Assembly: GCA_037042915.1 (NCBI GenBank)
Contig: CM073196.1
Span: 4,340,001 to 4,404,000 of the forward strand
Length of the DNA stretch: 64,000 nucleotides
Source of the DNA: Auricularia sp. M13
Taxonomy: Eukaryota > Basidiomycota > Agaricomycetes > Auriculariales > Auriculariaceae
Direction: 5' to 3'
Each line of letters opens with the position of its first letter. Position 1 is the first letter of the stretch. The notes beneath the pieces are model-generated. The model was not told the DNA's origin, searched no databases, and worked only from the letters and a program-made list of their open reading frames with translations. Below are positions 10,035-20,229 of this stretch, piece by piece. Both the position numbers and the translations under genes were made by a program.

Positions 10035-11573
10035 CTACTTCGAACGCTTCTGCGCCTTCTCCCGCCAGTACTGCGCGGCCTCCTCGAGCTCCTTGCGAGC
10101 CTGCTCTGCCTGCTCCAGCCGCTCCTCCATCGCGTCGAACTTTGCTTGCTGTTCCATCATCCATGCCTCGGCGGCCTCAGCCCTCGCCGTCAGATCGGCG
10201 CGGGCTTTCATGTCCTCAGCAGCCCGCTGCTTGCGGAGGTTGTACAGCTGCTCGAACATCGTGCTGCGCATGGCCTCCGCCAGCTCGGGTTTCTTGTCCG
10301 CGATCGACTCAGAGACCCAAGTGTACATTTGCCCGCTGCCGTCCTTGGGCAGGAAGGCGATGAACGCCCACGACGGGCACCAGTCGGCAAGCTTCTCCAT
10401 CTGCGAGGTGCGCGCGTCAGCAGCGGACAGCACATCGGCGCGGACAGGGCTCACCTTCAGGCAAACACTGCCGAAGTTGGGGAGGGTGTTGTGCCACCTG
10501 TTGGTGCTCGTGGCGTTCTTCGACCACTGTGTGAGGACCCGACTCTGGCGAGTGGCGTCCGAGGCGTGACTTATACCTGCGAGCGGCACGTTAATGAAGC
10601 ACGGTATATGCGCAAGGACTTTACTTGTAATGAAGTCCCCCGCCGTACTCGTGCCTTTCCACAGGTTTGGTATCGTGCACGAGCTCGTGTCGACGTCCTC
10701 CCGCACCTGTACAATATGCTGCACGGCCTCGTTCATCTTGGACTTGCGGTCCTTGCTGGAGTTCCAGATGTACGCGAGCGCCGACCCGAGCTCGTGAATA
10801 GCCATCTTCTTGATTTTGGCTTCGGTGTACGGGTTGTCGTCCTCGTCCTCATCAGAGGTCTGATTGTCGTCGCCCTGGTTCTCCGCGTCCTCGATTTGAG
10901 ACTCGTGCGCGGCCTGCTCGGTGAACTCGTCGATTTGAGAGGCAACGGCATCGGCGTTGTCGAAGTTCTGCGGCTCATGCATCAGCGGCGCGGCATACAG
11001 CCCATCCTTGCTATTGAAGAAGTTGTCGTCGTCGAGCCTCCTGCCGGCGTAGCTGACGCTTGCGCCGTCGTCCTGCAAGCCCTCGTCGTCGTAGGCGCGA
11101 GCGACATCTTGCTCTTGCTCGTCCGCGACGTCTTGCTCTTGCTCGTCCTCGACATCTTGCTCTTGCTCGTGCTCGTCGTCGTCGTAGGCGCGAGCGACAT
11201 CTTGCTCTTGCTCGTCCGCGACGTCTTGCTCTTGCTCGTGCTCGTTGTCGTCGTAGGCGGGAGCAACGTCTTGCTCTTGCTCGTCGTCCATGAGGGAGGT
11301 AGCGGCGGTGCTTCGGGTCACGTCGCCATCGTTCTCGCTCTCGTCGAGCGTTGTGTCGCCCTCGTGCTCGGCGTCGGAATCCGAAGCCTGCTCGTCGACC
11401 TTCGTGCGACGGCTGGCAACGAGCTTGTCTCTTTGAGCACGCGTAGCCTCCATGTACTCCTGCTTCCGCTCGAGATGGTTCGCGGCTTCATCGGCCGCGC
11501 GAGCTAAGAAATTGCTCAGCATTTGTGGGCAGCGCGTACCGCGAGCGTCGTACCGGGCAACGGGCTCTTCCAT
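10035..11573 (-). CDS. acidic repeat and coiled-coil protein, unrecognised
   Basis: An open frame of about 510 codons reading toward 10035. The middle is made of acidic repeats (EQEQDVADEQEQDVARAYDD and variants, encoded by 11086-11290). A conserved-looking globular stretch follows (PNLWKGTSTAGDFITSKVLA; LADWCPSWAFIAFLPKDGSG). The last 100 residues are Ala/Glu/Lys/Gln-rich and heptad-like (LEQAEQARKELEEAAQYW), predicting a coiled coil. The start is uncertain: MEEPVARYD at 11573 is used, but an overlapping frame from 11694 (MSPRTTRSGRSAIVQQ) looks coding and may be a first exon. There is no known domain. Its place between the transposase and the dioxygenase suggests cargo of the same element. 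The 514-codon frame on the opposite strand is a shadow of the repeats. Confidence 0.6.
   Translation of the reverse strand: MEEPVARYDARGTRCPQMLSNFLARAADEAANHLERKQEYMEATRAQRDKLVASRRTKVDEQASDSDAEHEGDTTLDESENDGDVTRSTAATSLMDDEQEQDVAPAYDDNEHEQEQDVADEQEQDVARAYDDDEHEQEQDVEDEQEQDVADEQEQDVARAYDDEGLQDDGASVSYAGRRLDDDNFFNSKDGLYAAPLMHEPQNFDNADAVASQIDEFTEQAAHESQIEDAENQGDDNQTSDEDEDDNPYTEAKIKKMAIHELGSALAYIWNSSKDRKSKMNEAVQHIVQVREDVDTSSCTIPNLWKGTSTAGDFITSKVLAHIPCFINVPLAGISHASDATRQSRVLTQWSKNATSTNRWHNTLPNFGSVCLKVSPVRADVLSAADARTSQMEKLADWCPSWAFIAFLPKDGSGQMYTWVSESIADKKPELAEAMRSTMFEQLYNLRKQRAAEDMKARADLTARAEAAEAWMMEQQAKFDAMEERLEQAEQARKELEEAAQYWREKAQKRSK
11086..11290. repeat. in-frame minisatellite encoding acidic EQEQDV repeats
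   Basis: Alternating GCTCTTGCTCGTCC-type units lie inside the acidic coiled-coil gene, at roughly 24-30-bp intervals. The units keep frame, so the repeat number can vary without disrupting the protein. Confidence 0.7.
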
Positions 11574-11952
11574 GGGCTCTGACCTTCGTGCCTTGTGCGG
11601 CAGAGCAACGCTTGCAGGCCCTCTTGATCGTCTCCTGCGCTGGAGCTTGCTGAACGATCGCGCTCCGGCCGCTGCGAGTAGTCCGGGGTGACATGGGATT
11701 TGCTGGCCGTCGTCGCGTTCGCGCAGCAAGGGATAAAATCTGGGTGGCGCGTCCTCAAAGAAATGAGTAAAAGGTGAAGGTCATGCGGTGATGGCCTGTG
11801 ATCCACGCGAGGGAAGCTCTTTCACGTTTCAAGTCCTCTATCCAATCGGAATATTCTTGGGTCCAGATCGTGGGACCGCGCAGCGACGTACTTAAGCGTC
11901 TGGGTCTCGCAGTTACAGACTTGACATTACCCCGCTCTTTAATCCTCTTTCC

Positions 11953-12890
11953 ATGCCCCCAAGCTTCCGCTCTACTCTCTACCGGACAAACCGACCCCCA
12001 ACGGCGAGTGGCAGTTTTATTGTCAGATGGTGGTGCGTATTATCCGCCGCGCTTTTCTTATGTTGCGCGAGACTAAAGTCAATCAGACTGGCGAGACGAT
12101 CATCGTGAACACGCCGCGCTTCAACCGGTGGTTGAGCTACGACGAGCTGCCGCCCACCGTGCTCTCTCTCCTGAACGACTGGGAGAAAAACTTGTTCGTC
12201 GAGGTGTTGCAGGTGCACCCAAGTTACGGTGAGGATATTCCTCGCTATGCGCACCTGAAGGAAGGCGACGATATGGACATGGGCCGGGATGGCCATGACT
12301 GTGACGGCATGTCCATCGTCGTACAGCTCCGGCTTGTGCGCAGGCCGTACAGCGGATCCGAGCTGCCAGATCCTATCCTCCAACCGAGAACCCGAATCCC
12401 GGAGATACTACCTGGCGACACCGCCGCCGCCGCTGCCGCTCCTGCCCGCACCGCAGCCGCTGCCGCTCCACGAACCAACCCCGCCGCCGCTGCCGCTCCC
12501 GCTCACGTGCCCACCGCCACCGCTCCCCCTCCACGCACCAAACGCGCCGTCGCCCCCGCCACCGTGCCGCGAAGCACCGCCGCCGCCGCCGCCGCTGCCA
12601 CCGCTGCCACTCCCCTCGCCAACGCTGGCCTCCGCGGTGGCGCCGCCAGCGGGACGGCAATCATGCAGCGGCCAATGGCTGGTTCGGCCAGCCGCAATGG
12701 CCGCCCCAAACCTAACCCGTTCGCCACCCCGGTGCCCGTTCCCGGCCCGTCGAAGAGCCGCGACGTCGCCAGTGCCAGGCAGGCACCCGCGGCACCGTCG
12801 AGCAGGGACAAGCGCAAGAGAGACATGCAGGGCGAGGTCGATGAGCAGCAGGAACTCCAGCCGGTGACGAAGAAGTCTCGTTCGGCTTGA
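11953..12890 (+). CDS. unrecognised protein with Ala/Pro-rich linker and basic tail
   Basis: Exon 1 is 11953-12032 and exon 2 is 12087-12890, with a 54-nt intron (GTGCGTATT...AATCAG). Exon 1 encodes a protein-like EWQFYCQMV just before the splice, joining to TGETIIVNTPRFNRWLSYDE. The ATG at 11953 and this frame differ by one base at the CCCCC run right after it (11956-11960). The N-terminal half is globular (LPPTVLSLLNDWEKNLFVEV). The rest is an (APA)n linker ending in basic KRKRD and KKSR patches that could be nuclear signals. No family is recognised. Large blocks of Ala codons are GCC/GCT alternations. It sits between the acidic coiled-coil gene and the dioxygenase, divergent from the former. 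Confidence 0.5.
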
Positions 12891-13074
12891 ATACCCTTCC
12901 CTTAATTTATTTTAATCACTTTGTAATCTCGATGAGCCTGTCCTTGACCCTCTTAACCGCCAATCTTAATGCTTTCATTTGTTCATGATGAATGAGTGCC
13001 CGAAAATTAGTAAGGTGAGATATGAGTGCATATATGCTTGCCAGGGTGAGTTGAATACATGCGCTCTTCAGAAA

Positions 13075-14653
13075 CTAATTCATCGGTTCATCGCAGTCAC
13101 CGTTGCCTTCGTCGAAAGGCGGCTTATAGCCCGCCATTTCTTTGTATGTGAAAAGCTTGACCTTCGTTGCACCGACCTCCGCAAGGACATTCTTGTGCAT
13201 GAAGTGCGCAATCGCGATGCGCTGACCGCCTGCGAATTGAACAGAGTGCTTCAAGATGCCCCCTCTAATGAACGCAAGTGTTCCGGGGAGATAGTTAATG
13301 TCCGAACCCGCGACACGAAGCGTGCCTTCGCGGTATTTACCCACTGTGAGAATCGGCGTCCATGCGAGCTTCATATCGCGGCGGTCAGTGTGTTCGCCGG
13401 TCTCTCGATTGTAGATGAGACTTCTCCCGTGGAGGAAGGAGGGGTCGGCAGCGGCCAGCGCGGCATATGCGGGGTACATGGCTTTCAACTTCTCCGAGGC
13501 ATCGTTGAAGAGGTTGTACTGCTCGGGGTCGATGAGCTGGAACATGTCCATGAGTCGCATGGTCACGAGCCGCAGCTCTCGAAGCAACGCGAGCCCCGCG
13601 TTGAGGTTGTCTGTTTTCTTGAAGAGATCGCGAGCGGGCCCCGCAGGGCCATTGTTCGCCTTCACCCGGTGAGCACACACACTCTAGGCTGATCATCTGA
13701 GCTCACCGATCGACCGAGGGCCCTCCAGATGGATACCAACTGGAATACGCCGTGCAGTTCGTCTTGATGCTCCTGCCGAGTATAGCATTCTTCCGCGTCT
13801 CTCGCATTCTGATCTGCGCCAGCGCGAATTTTCACACCGACACTGCGCCCGAAGTCCATGAGACTCTTGAATAGGATGTCCTGAGTTTATTCCGCACGTG
13901 AGTAGGAGTTTCCGCAGCAGCGCGGACGCACATGACTAGCTTTGGATAACCAGTTCGGGAAAACGATGACAGCAGGAACGTCTTTCTTGTCCACGAGGAC
14001 AAAAGGCTCATCGCTGACCCTGGCCGTCACAGATTCGAAGGCGGGGTAAGGCTTGCTGTTGCGCTCTTGATTCCTGTCGACGAGCGCGGCGAGGTCGAGC
14101 TCGGGAACGCGGTCTGTACGGAGGAGTTGGTGAGGGCATGTATTCTCAACAGTATGTACGTATATTCCCGGGCTTCAGCGCAGTCTCTAGCATCTTCTTA
14201 TTGAGACGATGCCAGCTTGTAAGCATCTTCGCCTCGAGTTTCTCGGGATTTAGTGCTCTGGATTTCCTTCGTGGCAAGTCAGAGCAAGTGCGTGAGTGTT
14301 CAGGCGATGCTGACTTATGCTTGCGGCCTTTAGCTTTTGTCCCAGTTTCCGCGAGCGGCTCAGCAGCTGATTCGCCAGCCGCGAGAGTCCCAGCAGCTTG
14401 TACCGGAGTCACAGGTTGCTCAGTGACCTGTCCAGCATCGTCGTCCGATAGAGCTTCCTCCGTACCGTCGCGTTGAATGCCAAAGAGATCTCGCAGTTTT
14501 TCCCCACCGCTGAGCTGTGCCTGCTGCACGATTCTCTGGAATAACTCGGCGAAGTCCACCGGGATACTCTCATTCTCGGGATATGGTCCTACCGACGAGT
14601 TGATGAGTCGCAATGGCCAGAACGATGAATTGCGCACCTGGAGTGTCGGCCAT
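13075..14653 (-). CDS. TET/JBP-family 2-oxoglutarate/Fe(II) dioxygenase (5mC hydroxylase-like)
   Basis: Five exons: 14653-14638, 14588-14160, 14113-13932, 13880-13707 and 13659-13075. The introns are 49, 46, 51 and 47 nt, and the total of 1,386 nt gives 461 residues with no frame break. The tiny first exon encodes MADTP. The C-terminal double-stranded beta-helix shows the metal ligands and cofactor residues expected of the family: GEHTDRRD (HxD), GGILKHSV (distal His) and GGQRIAIAHFMH (2OG-binding Arg), within a frame reading INYLPGTLAFIRGG. The N-terminal 150 residues are polar linker. TET/JBP enzymes oxidise 5-methylcytosine or thymine in DNA, and in Agaricomycetes such genes are expanded and found beside KDZ transposons (established), as here. 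Substrate and activity are inferred from family only. Confidence 0.85.
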
Positions 14654-15655
14654 GGGCAGGACGGATGTGCGCGAGATCGGCTGCGGAAAAAGCACGGCTT
14701 ATGTGCTCGCTGCGACGTGGGTTATTAGGGAGAGATCGAGGATCGATAAGAGCAACGCCAGCACATCATGTGCGGCGCGTGTTTTGCGGACCGGTGCAGG
14801 CACGGAATCGTTGCCATATCGGGAATGCAGGTCACGTGGTGCGTGCAACCCGGCGCGCAGAAGCCGCGAACGCGCGGACTTTAAACCGCGTGTTCAACTT
14901 CGGCTCTGGCCGCATACCCCGGAGCAACCTTCGCCGCTGCGGCTTGAGGGAGCTCTAGGGTCCTAGCATAAGCCAGTGACGCCGTTGCGGCAGCTCAGGG
15001 TGGTCGCGAACGGCAGCCAGAGCAGCGGTTGAATACCCTTTTCGTCGTCGTCGGTGCGAGACGCGTCCGTCGCTCGCGACGCGTCCGTCCCGCGCCCACG
15101 ACCGACGGATTGTATTTAAGATATTATTCCGAACATATTGCGGCAAGTATCCGGGCCAGGATCCTCAACGTGCGGTCGCAGTCGCGTCTCACTGCTCATT
15201 GCGTCACCGTCAACAGCGTCACGTGACGTGTCCCGTTCGGGAACGCGAACTCTGGAAATGAAAGCTCAGCCAATGCAGGGCTCAAGATGACTTAACTAAT
15301 CTACAAGACCCCTTTGAGAGTTAAATTGAGGGTTTCTCAGTTAAAATAATGCTATCTCAGGCCATGAGGTTGAGTCAGGAGTGTGAGACAGGAAGGGCAC
15401 AGCGGAAATTTCATGAGATATTATTCCAGTGTGCTCATTTAAACTTGTTGTAGTTTTATCATTTTTTTTTCGAAATTTTGTAAATTTATTCTCGGCCTCT
15501 GCGTTGAGGAAAGGCCATTCGACAACTTAGACGACCGATTTGGCTGAGCGGAGTTCGAAGTGCCCGAGTCAGCCGCCGGCTGCCGCCGGGCGCTCTCCAA
15601 GCTCTCCTTCGCTGCGTAGACGAGTCAGTCGACGTAGAGTATCGCGCCAGTGGAC
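14654..15655. other. dioxygenase upstream region, no gene seen
   Basis: This carries the promoter side of the dioxygenase gene. A direct repeat of GACGCGTCCGTC-type sequence lies near 15058-15090, and AT-rich sequence follows. No coding signal is seen. Confidence 0.4.
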
Positions 15656-16100
15656 CGTTCGCGCGTCAGCGAACGTGTAGCTGGACGCGCTACTGGGAGC
15701 TCCTGCACCATCGACCTGGTTCACGCATCAGTGACACCAGCGTCTTTGAGCGTCAGACAATCGCCGCCTGTACTGCGCAGCCTGCGCACCCCCATTCCGT
15801 CTCTCCCTCGAACCTCCACATAAATCAGCGCCACGCTCACGCATCAGTGAACGTGGCTGTTGAGCTTGCCGCGATCAGCGCTCAAGCGTCCAGTTCGTCC
15901 GTGCATCACACAGTCACGCTGCCTGCGCACCCCAGTCCGTCTGTCCCTCGCAAGTGAACATAAATCAGCGCCACGCTCACGCATCAGTGAACGTGGCTGT
16001 TGAGCTTGCCGCGATCAGCGCTCAAGCGTCCCGTTCGTTCGTGCATCGCACAGTCACCGCCTGTACCGTCCGTCTCTCTCCACCCCCTCCCACCACTCAG
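15656..16100. repeat. second hairpin array with the same loop
   Basis: Hairpins are at 15656-15675 (CGTTCGC/GCGAACG around GCGTCA), 15716-15740 (CTGGTTCAC/GTGACACCAG around GCATCA), 15831-15856 and 15971-15996 (CCACGCTCAC/GTGAACGTGG around GCATCA). The last two lie in a 140-bp direct duplication. The CACGCTCAC stem matches the array at 9.2-9.6 kb, so the two arrays are one family flanking the genes at 10-14.7 kb. Confidence 0.8.
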
Positions 16101-16213
16101 AATCGTCCCAAGTATTCAGCCTGTTGTATATTAGACGTAGTATAGAAATCATCCACAGATCCACTAGTAGATATTCTCGAACTCGTATTTCAGTGAGCCA
16201 TCTATACCGAAAC

Positions 16214-19200
16214 CATGTCAATTTTTATTTACAAGTCGCTCAGGCAAACGAAAATGAACGTGGACTCTCGAGACGTCGACATGGACGTCGACAATGCGTG
16301 AGTTTTTCGAGTATGCCGTCTCGATCTGATGCTGACGACCTCGCAGCCAGCCAGCGTCGAATCCGAACGCGCAGGCACAGGCTGTCGACGTCCAGATGGA
16401 CATCGACGAGAATGAATCGTGAGTTCTCGAGATGTTTCTACTGGCAGACGAGCCTCTGATGGCTTCGTTCAGGGAGGACCCCTCGTTCACCGCTCTGCCG
16501 TATTTCTGCGCCTGGCCCAGCCTGCGGGAGGCCAGATACATCGTGCGGACGAATCGAGACGTTGTGCCCGAGATACCAGACTACCCCGTCGTCGACCCAA
16601 CGCGCTACGTCGACGGTCGCTTCGGTCTCTACGAGGCAAGCCAACTGCCGCAGATGCACGACGAGAACAACCTGCACATGGCGTTCGTGCCGCTGCTCAA
16701 GCCAGTGGGCTCACAAGTTCCGCTGCAGATTGGCCGCGCCTGGTGGAATCTCCGGCACACCGACATGCTCGGAGACTTGGGTTGGTATCGTCTCGAAGAC
16801 GAGCACCTCCGACCAGCGGGCAGCGAGCTCTTCAAGTTGCCCACGCTGCTTCTAAATCGTATCGAAACGACGGAGCTGGAGACGACACCCCTTTGGCGGG
16901 CAGCCGTGGAGAAGCCAGGCCGCAGGACTGCGTTGGCCCGTATTCCAACGGAGCGGTACGACAAGTTCGTTGAGCTCACAAGCAGCCTGAGACGACAGTC
17001 GTTAAAGAAGTGGGACTGTCACGTCAACTTCGCAGAGTGGCAGCGCTGTCTGAACGAGATACGGGGCTGGATGGAGTTGGAGAAGAAGACGGGCGACCTC
17101 GAGGCGGGATTGGACGCATACATTCCCACCGTCTCGTCATACGAGGTTGCTCGCCGGGCGCATATATATCAGGCTACTCGGCACGTCGCGCCTTATCGGG
17201 GCTGCTTCACCACCAGTGACAAGTTCGCCATGTTCTACGCATCGCGAGACATTCCTGTGTGGCAGCTCCTGCCTTTCACTCGAGCACACTTCAACGAGCT
17301 CCTTGAGAAGCAGCGGGCGGGAGTCATCCGACGAGCCATGTACAGGATGTACGGGAGTCAGCAATGCGCTCATATACACGACATCGAGCGCAACCATTAT
17401 GTCGAGGCGCAGCCCGTCAGCGACATCACGACCTTCTCTGGATCAAACGTCGCAGTCACCGAGTCCGTCTGGAACGGCACCGAGGACGTCGGCTTCCAGG
17501 ACAACGCGCCTGTACCCGTCGCAAGCTCGTCGAGCGGCGTTGCAGGTCCGAGTTCGACGAGCCATGACCCGAGGCTGGCTAAGCCGCCACTGCCAGCGCC
17601 ACTTCCTCCCCGCCAGCGCATCTTCCTCCCCCGCCAGCGCATCTTCCTCCCGGCCAGCGCATCTTCCTCCCGCGCCAGCGCATCTTGCAGGGCATCTGCC
17701 TCCAGCGCCGCAGCTGTCAGCAGCCGGGCCATCGACAGGCGCGAAAGGGTCGGGCATGTCGTCCAAGCGCAAAAGACAGGGTATGTATCTGTTGGCTATT
17801 TCTCATGATAGGTTACTGACCAGAACTGCAAAGACCGGGTTCCAGCGCGGATGCCCCGCCAAAGAAGCGCAACCGCGGAACGACTGCGAAGCTGCTCGAA
17901 GGGAAGAACTCGACAATTGGCCTGGACAACATTGTGCTCGTGGCGCCAGACAGGATTTCGGCTTACAAGAGCACGGAGCGGCCGCACTGGTTCCCAACGG
18001 TATTCATGCCCGCTCATAACGTCTCCGGGCGCGTGAATGTATCGCGGGAGCGGCAGCTGGACCTCATGACCGCCGACGTGCTGCCTGTGCCGCCGAACAT
18101 CGGCAAGTTGCAGCTGCACAAGGTCCCCTTGGCATCGTATTTCGTCAACGCCTGGAAGGCCGCAAAGGAGCCCGGCTTTAACTTACGCAAGGGCAAGGGC
18201 GGTGTACCCCTCGCCAGTGCCACGCGGCCCCAGGAAGTCAAGAGCGGAAACTTGAATACCGCTAAACCCTTGCTGCATTGGCTCAAGATCCGTCCTTATT
18301 TTCTTCGGCGACTGGCGACGACGGATGCCAGTCAGAATCCAGGCATGTCCGCGCCTCATTGGCGAAATTTGTTGAAGTTGGTCGTGCCGGAGCAGCATGT
18401 CGCTCGCATGGTCAACTTGCTTGGTCTGGACGCGAGCCTGCCGCAACCAGCACCTAAGGTCACATCGTTGCCCAAGCCTGTGGATGATAGTGTGCAGGAC
18501 GAAGACGAGCCTGCTCCGCTACCGCCCGCATCCCAACCGTCTGCTGCACAGTCCGGTCAAGCCGTACATGCGCCAGCGCCGCCGCATCCGCCGCCGCCTC
18601 CACCCCAGCCTGCGCCGCCGCCTCCGCCCGTCTGAACCGTCCACGGCCGGCGAGAGTCTTCGACATCGACGAAGATTCTGACTCTTGCGAGGAGGAAATG
18701 AACGAAATGTACGGTCCGCCTAGTCCCCCGTCCAGGCAAAGACCGTCTCTGAGCTCAAGGACACGCTCATTCGCGACCTTTTCGACGAACCCGAACAAGG
18801 CGAAGTAGCTCGACGGAGCGAGGCTGAGCGGCGCCAGGTCGAACCCAAGACCTGGTATATCTCAGAGCCCAAGAGCAAGAAGACGCGCCCGCTGACGTAC
18901 TACACTGTGTGGTACTTCAGCGTGGATGAGGCAAACGACGACGCCCCAACGTTCTGGCTGATCAGTCGCAAGCATCGCGACTTCCACAACATCAAGCGCG
19001 GCATGACGGAGTGGTGGGACTACAAGGCGAAGCGCATCATCTATCTGCCCTTGTCCACGCAGTACCTCGAAGGCGAGCAGCTGCTCAAGAACTCGATTGA
19101 GTGGCGGACAAACGATGACCATCCGCGACTGGCACCTCGATCGCGACGGATTTGGAGGGCAGATTGGGATGGGTATGTCCGCAGTTGTGCTCAGTCATTA

Positions 19201-20117
19201 ATCACTCATGAAATTGTAGATGCTGGGAACGTGCGGGTGTCAAAAAACCGCAACCAAAGGCCAACAAGCAGGGTCCCGTTGCGGTTATGGGCCCCCTTGG
19301 CACCATCGTCGAGTGGCGCCGTTCGCGTTTCGAGGATCCGTCTGTGCCGCCGTTGTCTGTCGGGCCCGAGCCGCCAGCGGTGCCGTCGAGCTCGTCACGA
19401 CTCGAACCACCTCCCACTGCTGGTCCAAAGCCTTTGGCGACGCAGCCTGAGCCGCCTGCTGAGCCCCCCGCCAACAAGACGCCGCCCGAGCCGCCTGCTG
19501 AGCCGCCCGTCGAGATGCCGCCTGCCGAGCCGCTGAAGCGCATCGGTCAATATATCGACAGAATCAACCACCCGACCTTTGACGGTTACGAGCTTCCTCC
19601 CTTCACGGCGGGCAAGGACGACGATGCTGTCTGGCCGTCGCTGGATTGGCGCAGGTACATCATGTGGGAACTGACGGAGCTAGAGTTCCGCTATGAGCTC
19701 TTCTACCTCGACCTCACGATCCGGCAGAGTCACCCCGACCACGCGCCACTCCAGTTCGACGCAAAGCAGCGATATAGACAATGCCGCGGTTGCTGGGGTG
19801 GCTCCGACTTTGTCCCTGGCACGGACCGGAATGCGATCAACAAGCTGACCGTCGTCGATCGCACCGAGCGCCTCGAGAGCCTGTGGAACTTCTACACGTT
19901 CATGCGCCCTTGGCCTCGAGCTGACCAGTTCCTCAAACCGTGGGATGAGCTCGTCGCCATCGGCGGCAACATCCACTCCGTGAACTGCGAGTCCGAGCTC
20001 TTCTATAATCTGGAGAGCAGCGTTTGGCATTGCTTCGCCCAGTCCTTCATGGACTATCGTCACAGACTGCCGCCGGTGCCTCACCTTCGTCCGGAATTGC
20101 CTGTAGCTGTAGCATAA
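16214..20117 (+). CDS. large unrecognised protein, about 1,200 residues, five exons
   Basis: Exons 16214-16297 (or from ATG 16254), 16347-16418, 16473-17780, 17824-19172 and 19220-20117, with introns of 49, 54, 43 and 47 nt in compatible phases. A short N-terminal DVDMDVDNA segment precedes a conserved-looking domain (FCAWPSLREARYIV, AYIPTVSSYEVARRAHIYQA). A Pro-rich linker, nuclear-signal-like SSKRKRQ and PPKKRNR, and a second domain (LDNIVLVAPDRISAYKSTE; HWFPTVFMPAHN) follow. After another Pro-rich linker comes a third domain with WYFSVDEANDD and a C-terminal Cys-containing YRQCRGCWGG. The frame shifts in the Pro-rich repeat near 17.6 kb, near 18628 and at CCCCC 18725-18729; the last two are each fixed by one extra C. 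No known domain is recognised. It adjoins the second hairpin array and may be element cargo. Confidence 0.5.
17590..17700. repeat. 20-bp coding repeat, Pro-rich
   Basis: Tandem CCAGCGCATCTTCCTCCC units, four to five copies, inside the large unknown gene. The unit length is not a multiple of three and the frame changes within the array, so part of the protein linker is uncertain here. Confidence 0.65.
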
Positions 20118-20229
20118 GTTGTATTATAGCTGTATCGTAGCTCGTTTTTTTCTCATCTCGACACACTGTATCTTTCGCACACAACTCGCGCAATACATCT
20201 GCTCTGCTTTGACCATTTTGGGAGTCAGG

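Noticed and set aside
9963-11507. 514-codon open frame on the plus strand
   Set aside because: It is the reverse complement of the acidic repeat gene. Its Leu/Val-rich runs mirror EQEQDV repeats and it has no splice or start support.
8835-15996. MluI cell-cycle boxes as the reason for the TGACGCGT core
   Set aside because: Several hairpins carry GCATCA, GCGCCA or ACGTCA loops that destroy ACGCGT, so the shared feature is the loop and structure, not that transcription-factor site.
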